Below are positions 30,150 to 40,387 of a stretch of DNA of 64,000 nucleotides, one piece after another. The position numbers and the translations under genes are program-made. Source of the stretch: Spiroplasma phoeniceum P40 (GTDB lineage Bacteria > Bacillota_I > Bacilli_A > Mycoplasmatales > Mycoplasmataceae); assembly GCF_003339775.1 (NCBI RefSeq), contig NZ_CP031088.1, positions 372,001 through 436,000 on the forward strand, read 5' to 3'. Below the pieces are notes generated by a model. That model did not search any database. It saw only the letters and a list, made by a program, of their open reading frames with translations, and was not told the DNA's origin. How positions within the stretch are numbered: the stretch's first letter is position 1; every line of letters begins with the position of its first letter.

Positions 30150-30463
30150 TATTCTTCAACCTCCTTTACACTAATAAATTTTTGATATTGCTGATAAATT
30201 GTTAAAAATTGATAATAAATTGTTTGTAACATAACTTGTAAGTCAGCACTATTATTTTTTACTGTAATAATAATTAGTCCTTCCTTAACAATGAATTGAC
30301 AACTATTTGGTTTAATTTGATCAATTGCATTTAAACCGCCAATTGCAATTCCTGTTATTGCGGCGCAAACAAGATCTTTACCATATTCCGCTGCTTTAGC
30401 ATGACCAGTAATTTTAATTTTTTTAATTTTTTTCTCAGTTTTCGTAATTATAATCTTAATCAT
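30149..30463 (-). CDS. prp: ribosomal-processing cysteine protease Prp
   Basis: A 104-residue protein of the YsxB/Prp family, always coded between L21 and L27. The catalytic pair is His21 ([14 protein letters not shown]) and Cys33 ([17 protein letters not shown]). It removes the N-terminal peptide of L27. Six bases separate it from rplU. Confidence 0.9.
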   Translation of the reverse strand: MIKIIITKTEKKIKKIKITGHAKAAEYGKDLVCAAITGIAIGGLNAIDQIKPNSCQFIVKEGLIIITVKNNSADLQVMLQTIYYQFLTIYQQYQKFISVKEVEE

Positions 30464-30469
30464 AATGTT

Positions 30470-31045
30470 TTACTTGTCACTTTGTTTTGTTTTTGATGCT
30501 GGTTTTTTTGCTGATGTTGTTGAAGAACTTTTAGTTGCTGACTTTGCTACAGTTGTTGTTTTTCCTGCTGGCTTTGCCGCTACTGGTTTTTTATCACCCG
30601 AATAAACTGTTTTTGTTGTTGCTGTTTTTTCTGTTGTTACTGTTTTTTTATCAGTAACAGGTTTTACATTTGACTTTGTAGCAGTTGTTGATTTTGTTAC
30701 CGTAGGTTTAGCTTTGGCATCTGTTGTTGTTCCTTTAGCAGAACCTGATAACAAAATTTGATCAATTTTAACTTTTGTATATGGCTGACGATGCCCATAT
30801 TTTTTATGTTGTGTTTTCTTTGGTTTATAATGGAAAACAACAATTTTCTTTTGCTTTCCTTGTTTTAAAATTGTTCCTGTTACTGATGCCCCTTTAATAA
30901 AAGGAGTTCCTACTTCTCTATCAATCATTAAAACTTCAGTGAAATTAACTTTTTCACCTTCATTACCATTTAACATTTCAACAAATATTTCATCACCTTG
31001 AGAAACACGAAGTTGTTTCCCTCCAGTTTTAATTATTGCAAACAT
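30470..31045 (-). CDS. rplU: 50S ribosomal protein L21 with long C-terminal tail
   Basis: The first 103 residues are a complete L21 (MFAIIKTGGKQLRVSQGDEI, VVFHYKPKKTQHKKYGHRQ, YTKVKIDQI). About 88 more residues follow that are nearly all Thr, Lys, Ala, Ser, Val and Pro, starting near SAKGTTTDAKAKPTVTKS. Normal L21 stops at about 100-105 residues. The tail is basic and disordered and could contact rRNA or be a species-specific expansion. The gene heads the rplU-prp-rpmA operon behind an L21 leader. Confidence 0.94.
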   Translation of the reverse strand: MFAIIKTGGKQLRVSQGDEIFVEMLNGNEGEKVNFTEVLMIDREVGTPFIKGASVTGTILKQGKQKKIVVFHYKPKKTQHKKYGHRQPYTKVKIDQILLSGSAKGTTTDAKAKPTVTKSTTATKSNVKPVTDKKTVTTEKTATTKTVYSGDKKPVAAKPAGKTTTVAKSATKSSSTTSAKKPASKTKQSDK

Positions 31046-31150
31046 TTTTACACCTCCAGTTTAGACTCGCCTTGTAAGTAGATAAGTATTGCATATCCTT
31101 TAGGTACTTAAAAGTCAAAGAGCGGTTGAAACTGAAACAACCATAATTAA
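31046..31150 (-). promoter_or_regulatory. L21 leader RNA
   Basis: The 100 bases before rplU are conspicuously structured and GC-richer than the surroundings, with CGCTCTTTGACTTTTAAGTA, CTAAAGGATATGC, ACAAGGCGAGTCTAAAC and then GGAGGTG. Low-GC Gram-positives carry an autoregulatory L21 leader at this position. The call rests on position and composition. A covariance search would settle it. Confidence 0.55.
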
Positions 31151-31205
31151 TTATATCGTTATCTTAAAAAAATTCAATAAATTTTATGTTTTTCTTAAAA
31201 ATAAA

Positions 31206-31376
31206 TTATTCTTCAGATTGTAAGACAAGTTCTTCTTTTTTATTACAATTACAACATTCTTCGCAACTATCGCATACTTTACAATCTGGATCTAAATCAT
31301 TAATTTTGTTGCATTTTTTTCCACAATCACAAGTAATTTCACGATATGTCCCCATAATGTTTATATACGTTCCCAT
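31206..31376 (-). CDS. cysteine-rich 56-residue protein, metallothionein-like
   Basis: A short ORF with a GGAG site and ATG at 31376. It contains nine Cys in 56 residues: CDCGKKC (16, 18, 22) and CKVCDSCEECCNC (32, 35, 38, 41, 42, 44). Spacings are C-X-C, C-X2-C and CC, separated by an acidic linker (NKINDLDPD). That pattern suits a small metal-binding protein such as a metallothionein or a minimal zinc ribbon. A shorter start at Met8 is possible. It stands alone behind the L21 leader. No family is recognised. Confidence 0.6.
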   Translation of the reverse strand: MGTYINIMGTYREITCDCGKKCNKINDLDPDCKVCDSCEECCNCNKKEELVLQSEE

Positions 31377-31447
31377 TTATTTGCACTCCAATCTTTTTGC
31401 TAATTTTATCCCTATTTTATTATTATTAGATATCTTATTATTTCTTA

Positions 31448-31842
31448 TTATCGACTATATGTTTCATCTTCCTCAACTTGTTCAACAGTAAATCTTCAAT
31501 TCGTTTTGTTTAATTCTTTTCTATCTTTTGGAAAAAATTTATTAGCCTCATTAAATATTTTTTATATTCATTAGCATAATCTTGATTATATTCTTTATTG
31601 TTTTCAATATTTTTATTTTTTACATTAAATATTGGTTCTAATGCTTTGGCATCAATTTCAGCATTAATTCCACTATTTACATATGTTTCTAATGTTTCAT
31701 CAATGTGGTCAAAAATTTTAGTTGATATTTTAATAGTTTCATCTTTATTAAAACCAAGTTTTTTTAAAAATATATTAAACTCTTTTTAAACTGATTTATA
31801 ACTTCTTTTAAAGGTAGACTTTATTTCTGAAATAAATTTCAT
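31448..31842 (-). pseudogene. unknown protein, broken by a stop and a frameshift
   Basis: It starts MKFISEIKSTFKRSYKSV and meets an in-frame TAA, then continues KEFNIFLKKLGFNKDETIKI and AEIDAKALEPIFNVKNKNIE. A one-base shift leads to NEANKFFPKDRKELNKTNWR and EQVEEDETYSR. Without these lesions it would be a helical protein of about 130 residues. No family is recognised. The lesions suggest it is no longer under selection. Confidence 0.45.
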
Positions 31843-32067
31843 ATTAAATTTCCTTTTTTATATAAGCAAAGTAATTTATTTTAAAAATATTATTTCTATT
31901 TTTAAAATCATCTACATCTTGATTGATTTTACAATTTTTAAAGTAAAGTGTCAATAAGGTATAATAAAAAAAATTATAATAATCTTTTATTAAATTTATT
32001 TTTAAAATCAACATATTTTAATATTAGTTTCATTAAAACACGATATAATATATATAATTTAAGGTAA

Positions 32068-32641
32068 ATGAAAAAATGAAACAAAAAAAGTATCGACAGA
32101 ATCCTAAAATTAAGCGAATGTTTCGAATTAAAGGTGTATATCATAAAAAGTCTAAGTCATTATCAACATAGTCTTTTACTAACTCTTTAACACGTGTAGC
32201 ATCTTCATGGTAATCTAATTGGGTACTAATTGCAATGGTATATGTTTGATCATCATCATTACTAATATCGGTCATATAAATTTCATATTCAGTATAAATT
32301 AATTCATTTTGAATGCGTTTATTTTGAAAGGGATTGGTCATATAATGGACAAAATTTTGTGCTAATTTTGTTGCCTCATATACCATTGGTGAACAAATTG
32401 ATGAAAAAGAACAAGCTTTTTTGAATCATTAGGATTTATTCAAAATGAAATTTTAGTTGGAATGGTACTTGATTTAACAAAATGAAAAAAAGTAAAATTA
32501 AAAGTTGATAAAAATCTTAAATTTCGACGTGTTAATGATAATAAACGATTAAATGATTTTAGTAAAATTCTTGAAAGTGCAATGGGACCAAAAAGTTGAG
32601 ATTATGCATTTTATAAAACTTTATTAAAATGAATTATGTAA
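32068..32641 (+). pseudogene. unknown conserved-looking protein split by an internal inversion
   Basis: The plus strand begins MKKWNKKSIDRILKLSECFE and ends NEILVGMVLDLTKWKKVKLK to FYKTLLKWIM. The middle, about 32138-32385, is coding only on the minus strand: VYEATKLAQNFVHYMTNPFQ to KELVKDYVDNDLDFLWY. Flipping it back gives one frame across both joins (ELKVYEATKLAQ and DNDLDFLWYTIGEQIDEKEQ). The borders carry the near-palindromes GGTGTATAT and ATATACC. A missing T near 32420 is a second lesion. The rebuilt protein would have about 190 residues, with no recognised family. Confidence 0.65.
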
Positions 32642-32642
32642 A

Positions 32643-33206
32643 ATGAAGTGCAACAAATCAACTTTGAAAGGAGTTGATTTTTTATATAAAAATGATCTTC
32701 CTGTAGCAACTGGAAATATTTACTTTGAAAAAGATATTGCAATTATTGATGATATTTCAACTCATAAAAATTTTCGCCAACAAGGATTAGCAAAACTAAT
32801 GATGAATCATTTAATTAATCGTGTTTATAATCAAGGTTACGATTTGGTTGGGTTGATTGCAACATCACAAGGATATAATGTTTATCGCAAATTAGGATTT
32901 CGTCCAATTAACTTATATTTAAGTGAATACATTACAAAAACAAAAAGCACTAATTTAAGTCAAATTGCAACCAAAATTAGTCGTGGTAAGATTAAACATC
33001 TTCAAACAATGAACCAAACAGCAATTAATAATATGATAAATAATTTTAGTTGTAAGAAATGTAATAAAGAAATTACTGATAATAAATATTTAATGGCTTT
33101 TAAAGGATTAAATGATTTTGCTATTAACAATTATCACCAAAACTGTTATAGTTTTTCAATAAAAGATAAATGAGTAATTTTAGTTAAAAGAGATGATAAT
33201 AATTAA
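32643..33206 (+). CDS. GNAT-family acetyltransferase with C-terminal Cys/His module
   Basis: A 187-residue protein. The acetyl-CoA site is FRQQGLAKLMMNHLINR near residue 48, preceded by IAIIDDISTHK and followed by GYNVYRKLGFRPINLYLSEY, the typical GNAT order. The C-terminal part has CKKCNKEITDNKYLMAFKG and INNYHQNCYSF, where two CxxC-like and one HxxC site could bind zinc. The substrate is unknown. It starts one base after the stop of the preceding broken gene, suggesting a former operon. One TGA Trp lies near the end. Confidence 0.7.
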
Positions 33207-33252
33207 TTTATCTTATAAATTTATCTTATAATTAATAACAAATAATCTTCAA

Positions 33253-33293
33253 TAAAATAGACACATAAAATTTAATTTTATGTGTCTATTTTA
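33253..33293. terminator. strong bidirectional terminator
   Basis: AAAATAGACACATAAAA pairs perfectly with TTTTATGTGTCTATTTT around a short loop. It serves the convergent GNAT (plus) and MATE (minus) genes. Confidence 0.9.
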
Positions 33294-33308
33294 GATATTC
33301 AAACCTTG

Positions 33309-34904
33309 TTATTTTTTTTGTTGATGTTTCACTTTTAAAACTTTTTTAGTTCGTAAATCTTCTTGATATTCATTAAAATATGGATCAGGCTCATCAACTA
33401 ATTTGTTACGATATTTTCTTCAGTAGTAAACTAAAATTGGAATAATAATTGCTGCTGAAATTAAATCATTTAAACCAATAAAGACATAATAGAAAATTGG
33501 ATTTCCAGTTGCTTGACTAACGCCAAAACCAATTCCAATTAATGGTAAAATTACAACAATTGAACGTAAACTACTTGTAAATGTTGCTAAAAAGGAACGA
33601 TTAATTCCTTGGAACAACGTTAAAGCAATATAAGTTAATGAACAAAATGGATAAGTCATAAAGTTTAAAACAATTCATCAACGATATTTCGTTGCATATT
33701 TTTCATGAAAAGCAAATAACATCATCATATCTTTTGCAAAAATAATAAAGACAATTAACATTAAACAAAATCAAATAATAATTAATAAACTAACCCGTTT
33801 TAAAACTTCTCAAATTCGAGCATTCTTTTTTGCCCCATAATTATAAGCAATAATACTACGAGCCCCTTGTGTAACACCAACCCCTGCTGATAATACTAAT
33901 GTCATTCATGGCACAATTGAAGAATAAAGTTCCTGCAAAACAGCAACCCCATTATGATATTCTTGGTTTGGTAACTGAACAACAAGGGATGTTGCAACAT
34001 AAGATGTAACGACTAAAGCAGCATTATTAATAAAATTTGGTAATCCTGCTTTAGTAAAATTAGCAATATTTTTTCCTTCAATTTGGAATAAGTCATTTCA
34101 ATAAAATTTTGAATAACTATTTTTTGTTTTAAAAACAATAATAAATCCTCAAATTACTTGTACTGTTCAAGAAAAAACTGTCCCCAACATTGCTCCTGAC
34201 ATTCCAAGATGACAAACTCTCATAAAGAAAATGGCAGATGCAGCATTAATTAATAATGAACTTAAAATCATAATTATTACTCATTTCATTCGTCCTTCAC
34301 TACGAATTAAGGACATAAAATAATAACTTAAAAACATCATTGGTGCTGCTGCTAACATTGGAAATGAATATTCTCAACATAAACTTTCTGTAATTGGATT
34401 ATAATGTTTTCCCATTTGAGAAGTAATAAATATAGCGTTTCATCCCGGAAATACAATACAAAAAATTGCAAATGCGACGATGATTGAAAAAAGAACTGTT
34501 AATGAAAAACCATTTCCTGCAATTCGACGCATACTTGGAATATCACGTTGCCCATAAGCAATTGAAAAATTCATTGCACAACCCATTCCAATCATAATAC
34601 TAAACGACCATTGTAAGTTATATGTTTGTGAAGCATATTGAGTTGCAACATTAATAAATGACCGCATATCAGCTAAAGGAATTTCTGTAACACTAATATT
34701 TTTTAACCGATTATATGCATCAATATAAAATTGGTCATGAATTAAATCAGGTGCGGCAAATGATAATGCTAAACTTTTATCAACAATATTGTATAACCCT
34801 TGAAAAATCATTAAGAAAACAGTTGGAACACAAAAGTATGCTATTGTTTTTCAAGGTTTTTCAAACCGTAATTTTTTTTCACGACCTGTTAAAACTTCTG
34901 ACAA
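33309..34904 (-). CDS. MATE-family efflux transporter
   Basis: A 531-residue, 12-helix antiporter of the MATE/DinF group, continuous when TGA is Trp. Landmarks are AYFCVPTVFLMIFQGLYNIV, IGMGCAMNFSIAYGQRD, AGVGVTQGARSIIAYNYGAK and TLFQGINRSFLATF. It should export toxic cations in exchange for Na+ or H+. The start is TTG at 34904 with a GGGGGAGGAAA site, as there is no suitably placed ATG. The Lys-rich tail ends KVLKVKHQQKK. It is the intact paralogue of the rearranged gene at 16977-18563. Confidence 0.85.
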
Positions 34905-34927
34905 ATTAATTTCCTCCCCCCTAATAA

Positions 34928-34956
34928 AAAAATAAAAAAACCTTACTATGTAAAGT
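34928..34956 (-). terminator. terminator in the leader of the MATE gene
   Basis: On the minus strand CTTTAC-ATA-GTAAGG is followed by TTTTTTTATTTTTTT, directly before the MATE ribosome site. A possible promoter (TATAAT at about 34990) lies upstream, so the hairpin may attenuate the MATE gene. A farther CCTTAGTAAAAT segment could form a competing pairing. Confidence 0.55.
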
Positions 34957-35030
34957 AATTTTAAAACTACATTAATAATCTTCGTTATAATTATAGCTCA
35001 AAAAAATTATTTTACTAAGGTTTTTTAACA

Positions 35031-36020
35031 TTAATTACTTAATGCACTTGCTTTACCAAAATTTTTATTAACTGAAAAAAACAACACGATCGTAAATTTC
35101 GGTAATATTTGTTACAAATGGTTTAATAGTAATTAAAATTACTTTTTCTTCAAAAGCACGATAAGCAATTTCTTTAATTTGTTCATTGCCATTTTCTAAA
35201 TGTAAAATTAAACCGTCTTCTAATTTTTCAATTATGGGAAGATTTAATTTTTTTAAAAAATTTTCTAAACTTCCTAACATTGGTTTTTCCATTACGGTAA
35301 ATTGATAATAGTTTTGGGTTGAATTAATAACAGTACCCTAAAACACAACCTTACCATAATTTAGAATTGTAATCTCATCGGCCAAATCTTGCAATTCAGT
35401 TAAAATATGTGAACAAATTAAAATTGTCTTACCTTGGTTTTTAACTTTAATTAAATCATTGAATAATTCTTGGCGAGCAGTTGGGTCTAAATTAGCCGCT
35501 GTTTCATCTAAAATTAGGACCTTTGGATCCGCAATTAATGCTTGTGCTAATAAGACCTTTTTATTCATTCCTGATGAAAATGTATTAGGATTCTTAGTTC
35601 GAAATTTTCATAAATTTAGATTTTCTAAGATTTGCTTTGCTTTTACTTTTGCTTCTTTATACTTAACATCTCGTAAATAACTCATTTCAACTAAATATTT
35701 ATAAACATTTAAATGTTTTGGAAACCTATCATTTTCAGGAATATATCCAATAATTTTTTTGCTGCTGGTGAGTTCGCTTTTAAACCATTAATACTAAAAT
35801 TACCACTTGTTGGAATAATTGCTCCAACTAATGATTTAATTGTTGTGGTTTTTCCTGAACCATTTGGTCCAATAAACCCATGAATTTTTCCTTTTGCAAC
35901 ATTCATATTAATATCATCAACAGCGACAAATTTTTTAAATTTTTTTGTAAATCCATGAATCTCGATTGCTAAATCAGGATTTGGTGTAAAATTACTTTTT
36001 TTGTTTTCATAACTATACAA
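35031..36020 (-). pseudogene. ABC transporter ATP-binding protein, broken
   Basis: An ABC ATPase starts MYSYENKKSNFTPNPDLAIE and has Walker A GFIGPNGSGKTTT, a degenerate signature FSSGMNKKVLLAQALI, Walker B VLILDETAANLD and the switch His in ILICSHILTEL. A missing A in a seven-A run near 35761 shifts the frame, a TAG replaces what was probably CAG after GKVVF, and a further shift displaces the end (KNFGKASALSN). Its partner permease directly upstream is also broken, so the exporter is lost. Confidence 0.8.
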
Positions 36021-36039
36021 AATCCTTTCTTGTAATTCA

Positions 36040-37912
36040 TCATAATGTTAATCCTGATAATGCAAGTGTTACTAATAAATAACCCGTATAAAAACCATAT
36101 AAACTAGTTAATGTTACTGGTTTATTAAAGTCTCCCATTAAAAAATAATTTGTTTTTGCCTTAGAATCACTTGTCTGAAAAGCAACAGAATCAATGTTAA
36201 CATCTAAATAATTATTAATTGGTAACAACATTGTTGCAGCATGGATTTAAGTATGCCATTAATTTATAATTTGTTTGAGCTTTTTTAATACTATTTAATT
36301 TATCTTGTGGTTGTTGCTCGTTATCATGAATAGCATTAGCATTATATGGATAATATATTCCTTGTTGTGATCAATAAGATATTTGGAAAATAAATTGAGT
36401 ATACAATGACATAACTAAATCATTAATATAAACATTTTCACTATATAAATTACGATCTAAAAATTCACGAAAATCTCAAGAAAAATTATTAAATTTATTT
36501 TGAATAGTTTTTGACAATGTGTTAAAAACAAGCGATGCAATTCTACTTGGTGCAATGATTCCTTCTGAAAGATAACTATTTTTTGGATAACAAAAAATAG
36601 TTGGTGAAAAAATTGATTTATCATACATTGTTTTAATAATTTGATAAATATTTTTTGTTGTTTTACTTTTTAATTTTGTTTCATATAACACATTTATATT
36701 AATTTTAGCATCAGATGATGGTTTTGTTCTTGAAAGCGTAATTGGTTGTTGTAAACTTATATCATTATAAAAATCCGATAAAATATTAATTCCTTTATCA
36801 CTATTATTTGTAAATGTAACTTCATTACCGATTCTAGGTTTAACAACATTAAATTTAATTGACTTATAACCAACAAATTCTAATACATTAGTATTAATTA
36901 ATTTTGCTAATATTGGATAATCATTTGGTGTTTTTTTAACTTCTGTAACAACATCATTTCAAGAAATTGGGTTTCAAGTAGAAGGTAATTTAGTGACCAC
37001 TAAATAAATATACCGCGCTAATGAAGTCACATCAAAAGCTTCCATATCTTTACTACTATACGAAAATGATATACTAAGTTTATCGTCAGATACACTTCAT
37101 ACTGGTCAACCAGTCGGATTTAATAAATAATCATATGTTTTTTTAAGATCAGAGTCCTTAAATTTAACATGATTCTTTGCTAAATCTGCGGTTTTAATCA
37201 AATATTGTGATGCTTGATCACCTTTACTTGCATTATAAATAAATGGAATCATCGCTCCAATTACTTTTAAAAAACCAATTGTAAATAAAATACCGATAAC
37301 ACCTTTTGCATTTAATCCTAAAGAAATTAAAATGCCAATTGTGGTTAAAAATAATTGTAAAATAAAATTTGTTAAAATCATAAAGTTAACTTTGCTTAAA
37401 ATTACTTTTCCAAATGCTGTTCCTTTTGGCCCCATTCCGAATGATAAAATTGGTGGTAATAATAAAATAATTAGTGAATAAATTAAGCATAATAACTATA
37501 AAGCTAATCATTTTTCAATAATCATTCTTGTTCGTGAGATTGGAATTGATGAAAAAATTAATAATGTTCCATCATCAATTTCATCACGAATTAACTGTAC
37601 CGCTTTAAAACCAATAAACATTGATGTTAACCCAAAGTATAACATATATCAAATCCATGAATAAATAGTAAATAATTATTTAGCAGCATCAATATAGTCT
37701 CCACTAGCAACATCTCTTATTCCTAAAGCTAATAATAAAACCCATAATTATTCCTACTACTAATGTTAAAACAAACATCACTCATGTTGATGGTGCCTTT
37801 AACATTTTAATTAAAGTATAACGAAACATTTTTAATGAAAAAAATGAACTATCTTTTTATTTAATTCCGCTTTTTTCACTTGCGTTGCTTCGACTGTTTC
37901 ATTATGAGTCAT
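36040..37912 (-). pseudogene. ABC transporter permease, broken
   Basis: Starts MTHNETVEATQVKKAELNKK with a GGAGGGAAATT site. An ABC-2-like membrane protein follows with several frame changes near 37860, 37735, 37680, 37490 and 36230. Readable parts are APSTWVMFVLTLVVGIIMGF, AVQLIRDEIDDGTLLIFSSI, a long extracytoplasmic region (LARYIYLVVTKLPSTWNP) and a last helix (LYGFYTGYLLVTLALSGL). It pairs with the ATPase gene that follows. The IRDEIDDGTL motif is typical of ABC-2 permeases. Confidence 0.65.
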
Positions 37913-38045
37913 AATTTCCCTCCTATTTCATTAATTTCATAATATATTTTGTAATTTTAAAAACTACAAAATAATTATACAAAAAAAGACTTTTGTTTCT
38001 TGTTTTAAAAAAAATAACATTAACAAAAAACATTAAGTTTTCTTT

Positions 38046-39428
38046 TTAATTTTTATTAAATAATTTATTTGCTCGTTCTTTTGCTTTTTCTTTTTTAATT
38101 TTTTTAATTGATTCTTTAATGTGACTCCGACGAACTTGTTTTTTAAATTCATCAATTTCCGCTTTTCGTTTTTTCTTATAACCAGGTTTAATTTTTTTAT
38201 TATTATCTTTTGTTTTATAACGATGAATAATTTTATTAATTTCATTCTCAACTGCAAGAGAAGATTGTTTTTTAGGCTTATCATCACTAAGAACTGTTTC
38301 AACCAATTCTCCTTGTTGATTTCATTTCTTTGTTTTAAAAGTAATTCCTTTTGTCATTAATTGTTGCACTAAATTTAAATTTTTTGTATCATAAAGAACA
38401 TAACTATAACCAGTATAATTTGCCCGTCCAGTACGACCACTACGATGAATATAATATTCTAAATCATTTGGTAAATCAATTGAAATAACATGACTAACAC
38501 CAATAAAATCAATTCCACGCGCTGCAATATCACTGGCAATAACATACTTATATTCTAAATTTCGAATTCGTTTAACAACTTGTGTTCGTAATCGTGGTTC
38601 TAATCCAGCATGTAATTGGATAACAGAATAATTATGTTCTAATAACAAATCATAATACTTATTAATATCTGTTTTTTTACTAACAAAAATTAAACATAAA
38701 TATGGATCAAATGTTTTTAAAAGTTTTAATAAAATTGTTTTTCGTTCTTGATTTTTTGTTGGAATTAAAATATGTGTAATGTTTTGATTTGTTATTTGAT
38801 TGGCATTTAAATCTAAATAATGTGGATTTTTTAAATACTTGATTAAAAAAGGTTTTAACTCAGGCGGAATTGTTGCAGAAAAAACAGATACTTGAACATT
38901 AGGATTCACTTTGCTCAAAATATAATCAACATTTTCAATAAAACCTAAATCAAAAATCATATCACATTCATCAATAATAAAAGTTGTTAATTTACCTAAA
39001 TTTAGACTTTGTTGTTCAAACAAATCTTTTAGTCGCGTTGGAGTGGCAATAATAATGTGGGGTTGAATTCGTTGCAATTGTTCAATTTGACGTTTAATAT
39101 CTTCGCCACCAATAAAATAATTAACTTGTAAATTTAATTTAAATTTTTTAAAAAAACGAATATTATCATAAATTTGTTTTGCTAATTCACGGGTTGGGGT
39201 TACAATAATAGATTGATTTTTTGCTTGCTCATAATTTATATTATTTAAAATTGGTAAACAAAACGCAAATGTTTTTCCAGTTCCTGTATGTGCCTTACAT
39301 ATAACATTTTGATGTTTTAATAATAATGGCATTACTTTTTCTTGCACAATAGTTGGTTCAACAAATTTTAATTCAGCAAGGCCTAAATTTAAAAACCGCT
39401 TAAAACCAAATTGATTAAAATTACTCAT
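38046..39428 (-). CDS. DEAD-box RNA helicase (DECD variant)
   Basis: A 460-residue protein with two RecA-like domains. Motifs in order: Q motif region FNQFGFKRFLN, motif I CKAHTGTGKTFAF, PTRELAKQ, motif II IIDECDMIFD, SAT, and motif VI YYIHRSGRTGRANYTG. Motif II reads DECD instead of DEAD. A TGA-coded Trp after KTKK joins the core to a Lys/Arg-rich tail of about 90 residues (PGYKKKRKAEIDEFKKQVRR) that likely binds RNA. It is a CshA/DbpA-type helper of ribosome assembly or RNA decay. The specific paralogue is not resolved. Confidence 0.88.
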
Positions 39429-39507
39429 AATTTAACCCCCTTTTCTCACCTTTCAAATTATAACATATTTAAAAAATGAAATTATTGCTAATTTCATTAT
39501 ATAACTT

Positions 39508-39960
39508 TTATTTTTTACCGGTAGTTACTAATTTTTTCACAACTGGTTTTTTATTATCATGAGCTTTAAAAAGTTCTTCTTCTTTAAGAAAATCTGTTTC
39601 AGCATTAACAATTAAATTAGCTCATCGTTCTTGTTCTCGTGCTAATGTTGTGGATGTTTCATGTCCCTTCCGAACAACTATATTCATTTTTTTCAGTGCT
39701 TTTCTAGCTTGTTTTATTGTTTTTTTCAATTTTTTCTGTGTGTCTAAATATTCAATTGAATAAGGATGTGTCATTGCTTTTATCATTTTTTTGTAACATA
39801 TATTCCAATTAAGATTAAAACGGGAACTGCCACTAATAGCACAATTAATAGACTACCAACTACTTCTGCAAAATTTGTTCCGACTTCTAATTCATAATTT
39901 TGGGGTCATTGAATCACTCCACTATTTAATAAATTATTACTTGAATCAAACGAAAAATAT
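39508..39960 (-). pseudogene. C-terminal part of a single-span membrane protein, truncated and shifted
   Basis: The minus strand reads FDSSNNLLNSGVIQWPQNYE, a membrane helix (VVGSLLIVLLVAVPVLILIG) and, after a one-base shift, a charged tail MIKAMTHPYSIEYLDTQKKL to KPVVKKLVTTGKK. The upstream part is cut off at about 39960, where plus-strand phage sequence begins. The layout (outer region, helix, Lys-rich cytoplasmic tail) recalls spiroplasma surface proteins such as adhesins, but there is not enough to name one. Confidence 0.5.
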
Positions 39961-40387
39961 TTTAAAGATTGAGAAAGTCACTATAATTTAATTATTAGTT
40001 ATATTAATGATTGTTTAAATATTAATTATATTAATGTTGTTTTAAATAAAAATAATGAAATAGAAAAATATAACATTATTATAAATATTGAAAATTGCTC
40101 ATATACAAATGCTAATGGTTCAAAAGTTAGAGATGACTTATTAAGATTATTAGGGGGCATTACAAAATAAATTAAATGATTTACAAATTAATTTTAATTG
40201 AGTATCACCGCGTTATACTAAATCAATTGTTAAAAATATGGAAAAATTTAAGTAAATATAATGATAGTTGTTTATGAAAATATGATAAAGATACTAATTT
40301 AACTTATCAATATGGTAAAGGTTGATTTTATAATAATGAAAAAATAAGTAATCATTTACTAGATGCAATTATTATTGCTAATTATTA
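39952..40387 (+). pseudogene. second copy of the phage RuvC-like gene, truncated and frameshifted
   Basis: The frame reads NIIINIENCSYTNANGSKVR, DDLLRLLG, then NDLQINFNWVSPRYTKSIVK and WKYDKDTNLTYQYGKGWFY, ending SNHLLDAIIIANY. All match the gene at 2956-3468. The catalytic N-terminus (GIDPSDTG) is missing. An extra G near 40155 and an extra A near 40247 break the frame. The last Asp motif is preserved. Confidence 0.7.

Noticed and set aside
32141-32386. Independent minus-strand gene MVYEATKL...
   Set aside because: Its frame runs past the apparent TGA end into nonsense, it lacks a ribosome site, and it fits as the flipped middle of the plus-strand gene.
38046-38306. Separate small basic protein after the helicase
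   Set aside because: It is in frame with the helicase through a TGA-coded Trp and forms its Lys/Arg-rich tail.
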